Below, one piece after another: positions 5,656-6,703 of a DNA stretch of 6,703 nt. A program made the position numbers and the translations under genes. Numbering within the stretch: position 1 is the stretch's first letter; the number at the start of each line of letters is the position of its first letter. The notes under the pieces were generated by a model that was given only the letters and a program-made list of their open reading frames with translations, ran no database searches and was not told the DNA's origin. Source of the DNA: JANLSO01 sp031362405 (GTDB taxonomy: Bacteria > Actinomycetota > Thermoleophilia > Miltoncostaeales > Miltoncostaeaceae); the NCBI GenBank assembly GCA_031362405.1, contig JANLSO010000180.1, positions 1 through 6,703 of the forward strand. Direction: 5' to 3'.

Positions 5656-5661
5656 TATGCT
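5656..5661 (+). promoter_or_regulatory. Probable -10 box of the ETF-QO gene
   Basis: TATGCT fits the TANNNT -10 pattern and starts eight bases after the lysR stop. It would start transcription near 5668, giving a 26- to 38-base leader depending on the start used. No convincing -35 or Shine-Dalgarno sequence is seen in 5649-5705, and no strong hairpin, so read-through from lysR is also possible. Confidence 0.4.
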
Positions 5662-5705
5662 GATCGGTACGAACAGGTCCCACTCCCCGACCAGTGAGCG
5701 CCTTG

Positions 5706-6703
5706 ATGAGCACACTCCCGTCGCAGTATCCGCCTCCGTTCACCCCGTCCGACTACGTCGTCCCGCCGCAGGCCGGCGAAGACGAGCGCATCGAAGTCGG
5801 CGTGCTCTTCGTGGGTGGAGGCCCGGCGGGTCTCGCGGGTGCCATACGCCTCGGGCAGCTCCTGGAAGCCGACCCTGCCGTGGCCGAAAAGCTTGGTGAG
5901 GTGCCGGTCGCGGTCGCCGACAAGGGCAAGACCCCCGGCTCGCACCTGCTGTCGGGCGCCGTGATGAAGCCCGGCCCCATCCGCGACCTGTTTCCTGATC
6001 TCGCGGCTGAGGAGATTCCGCACTTCTGGGAGGTCTCCGGCGAATCCGTTTACTGGATGACCAAGTCCGGCAAGGTCCGGATTCCCGCGCCGCCGCAGAT
6101 GCGCAACCACCACAACTGGGTGATCTCGATCAGCCAGCTCGCGCGGTGGATGGGCGAGCACGCCGAAGCCCTGGGCGCCTACATGCTTCCCGAGACCGAC
6201 TGCCAGAAGGTGATCGTCGACAACGGGCGCGTTCTCGGGGTCGTCACCGGCGACAAGGGCCGCGGCAAAGAGGGCCAAGAACTCGGAACCTTTGAGCCCG
6301 GCATGGAGCTGCACGCGCAGGTCACGGTACTGGCCGAGGGAACACCCGGCCACATCACCCAGGTCGTGCGCAAGCACTTCGACCTCGACCGCGACTCGGT
6401 CCAGACGTGGGAGCTCGGGGTCAAAGAGGTCTGGGAGGTCCCGAAGCCTCTGACCAAGCTGATTCACACCGCCGGCTGGCCGCTGCGCTTTGGCAAGAAG
6501 TACCGCGAGTACGGTGGATCGTGGCTCTACCCGATGGGAGAGAACCAGGTCTCCCTCGGTTTCGTTGTCGGCCTCGACTATGCCGACGCGACGATGTCGG
6601 TGCACGACCTGCTCCAAGACTTCAAAACGCACCCCTTCATCAGGAGCATCCTCGAGGGCGGGAAGCGTCTGGAGTGGGGCGCCAAGACGATCCCCGGCGG
6701 AGG
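5706..6703 (+). CDS. Electron-transfer flavoprotein:quinone oxidoreductase (ETF-QO), 3' partial
   Basis: Membrane-associated flavoprotein that takes electrons from electron-transfer flavoprotein, reduced by acyl-CoA and other dehydrogenases, and gives them to the respiratory quinone (menaquinone would be expected here). 332 codons are visible before the window ends, roughly 60% of the usual 550. The FAD-binding motif VGGGPAGLAGAIRL is at 36-49, followed by HLLSGAVMKP (80-89, family form LSGAV) and TFEPGMELHAQVTVLAEG (195-212), close to the human ETFDH stretch TFERGLELHAKVTIFAEG. GWPL (257-260), YGGSWLYP (269-276), LGFVVGLDY (284-292) and LEGGKR (316-321) follow in family order. The C-terminal 4Fe-4S ferredoxin-like region lies outside. 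ATG 5706 is used; an in-frame GTG at 5694 would add MSAL. The N-terminal 30 residues before the FAD fold are polar and Pro-rich. ETF genes are not in view, so this gene may stand apart from them. Confidence 0.95.
   Translation, partial: MSTLPSQYPPPFTPSDYVVPPQAGEDERIEVGVLFVGGGPAGLAGAIRLGQLLEADPAVAEKLGEVPVAVADKGKTPGSHLLSGAVMKPGPIRDLFPDLAAEEIPHFWEVSGESVYWMTKSGKVRIPAPPQMRNHHNWVISISQLARWMGEHAEALGAYMLPETDCQKVIVDNGRVLGVVTGDKGRGKEGQELGTFEPGMELHAQVTVLAEGTPGHITQVVRKHFDLDRDSVQTWELGVKEVWEVPKPLTKLIHTAGWPLRFGKKYREYGGSWLYPMGENQVSLGFVVGLDYADATMSVHDLLQDFKTHPFIRSILEGGKRLEWGAKTIPGG

Noticed and set aside
5676..5692. GGTC...GACC inverted repeat before ETF-QO
   Set aside because: Only 4 bp with a 9-base loop; expected by chance in this composition.
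4724..5743. 339-codon reverse frame across lysR
   Set aside because: Ser/Arg/Thr-rich translation without domain features; it is the antisense of a complete LysR protein.
5655..6632. 325-codon reverse frame across the ETF-QO gene
   Set aside because: The forward strand encodes a clear ETF-QO over the same stretch, while the reverse translation is shadow-like.

Overview
This 6.7-kb, GC-rich window looks like chromosomal DNA of an Actinomycetota bacterium. The split alpha subunit of the proton-translocating transhydrogenase, frequent GTG starts, TANNNT -10 boxes lying directly against start codons (leaderless style) and terminator-like hairpins without T-tracts all fit that phylum. I cannot fix the order or genus. 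A YjfB-like small gene behind a sigma-28-like promoter hints that the organism, or its ancestor, is motile. I see no insertion sequence, tRNA, rRNA, CRISPR array or phage gene.

Layout: (1) Positions 1-1704 hold the 3' part of pntAB and all of pntB, joined by a GTGA overlap; they encode the membrane and NADP(H)-binding parts of NAD(P) transhydrogenase. A strong hairpin (1714-1737) closes this unit. (2) An aldo/keto reductase (1756-2715) follows, probably from a leaderless promoter, and ends in a second hairpin (2716-2744). (3) A short gene (2787-2945) encodes a 52-residue protein resembling the YjfB putative motility family, preceded by a FliA/SigD/WhiG-like promoter and followed by a third hairpin. 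(4) A compact RNB-domain exoribonuclease (2993-4390) meets a small convergent reverse-strand gene; their stop codons interlock in one CTAG. (5) The small basic reverse-strand gene (4387-4563) is divergent from a LysR-type regulator (4623-5648). The gap between them carries repeated CCATTA half-sites that form a LysR-type T-N11-A dyad over the regulator's start. (6) From 5706 to the window end runs the N-terminal part of an electron-transfer flavoprotein:quinone oxidoreductase.

How the genes relate: two products handle redox energy at the membrane. Transhydrogenase couples the proton gradient to NADPH formation, and ETF-QO passes electrons from fatty-acid and amino-acid oxidation to the quinone pool. 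The aldo/keto reductase is a probable NADPH user, but its own terminator and promoter argue for separate control. RNase, LysR regulator and the two small genes look like independent units. I see no dedicated multi-gene defence or biosynthetic system. The points most worth a second look are the overlooked YjfB-like gene with its sigma-28-like promoter and the LysR operator/small divergent gene module.
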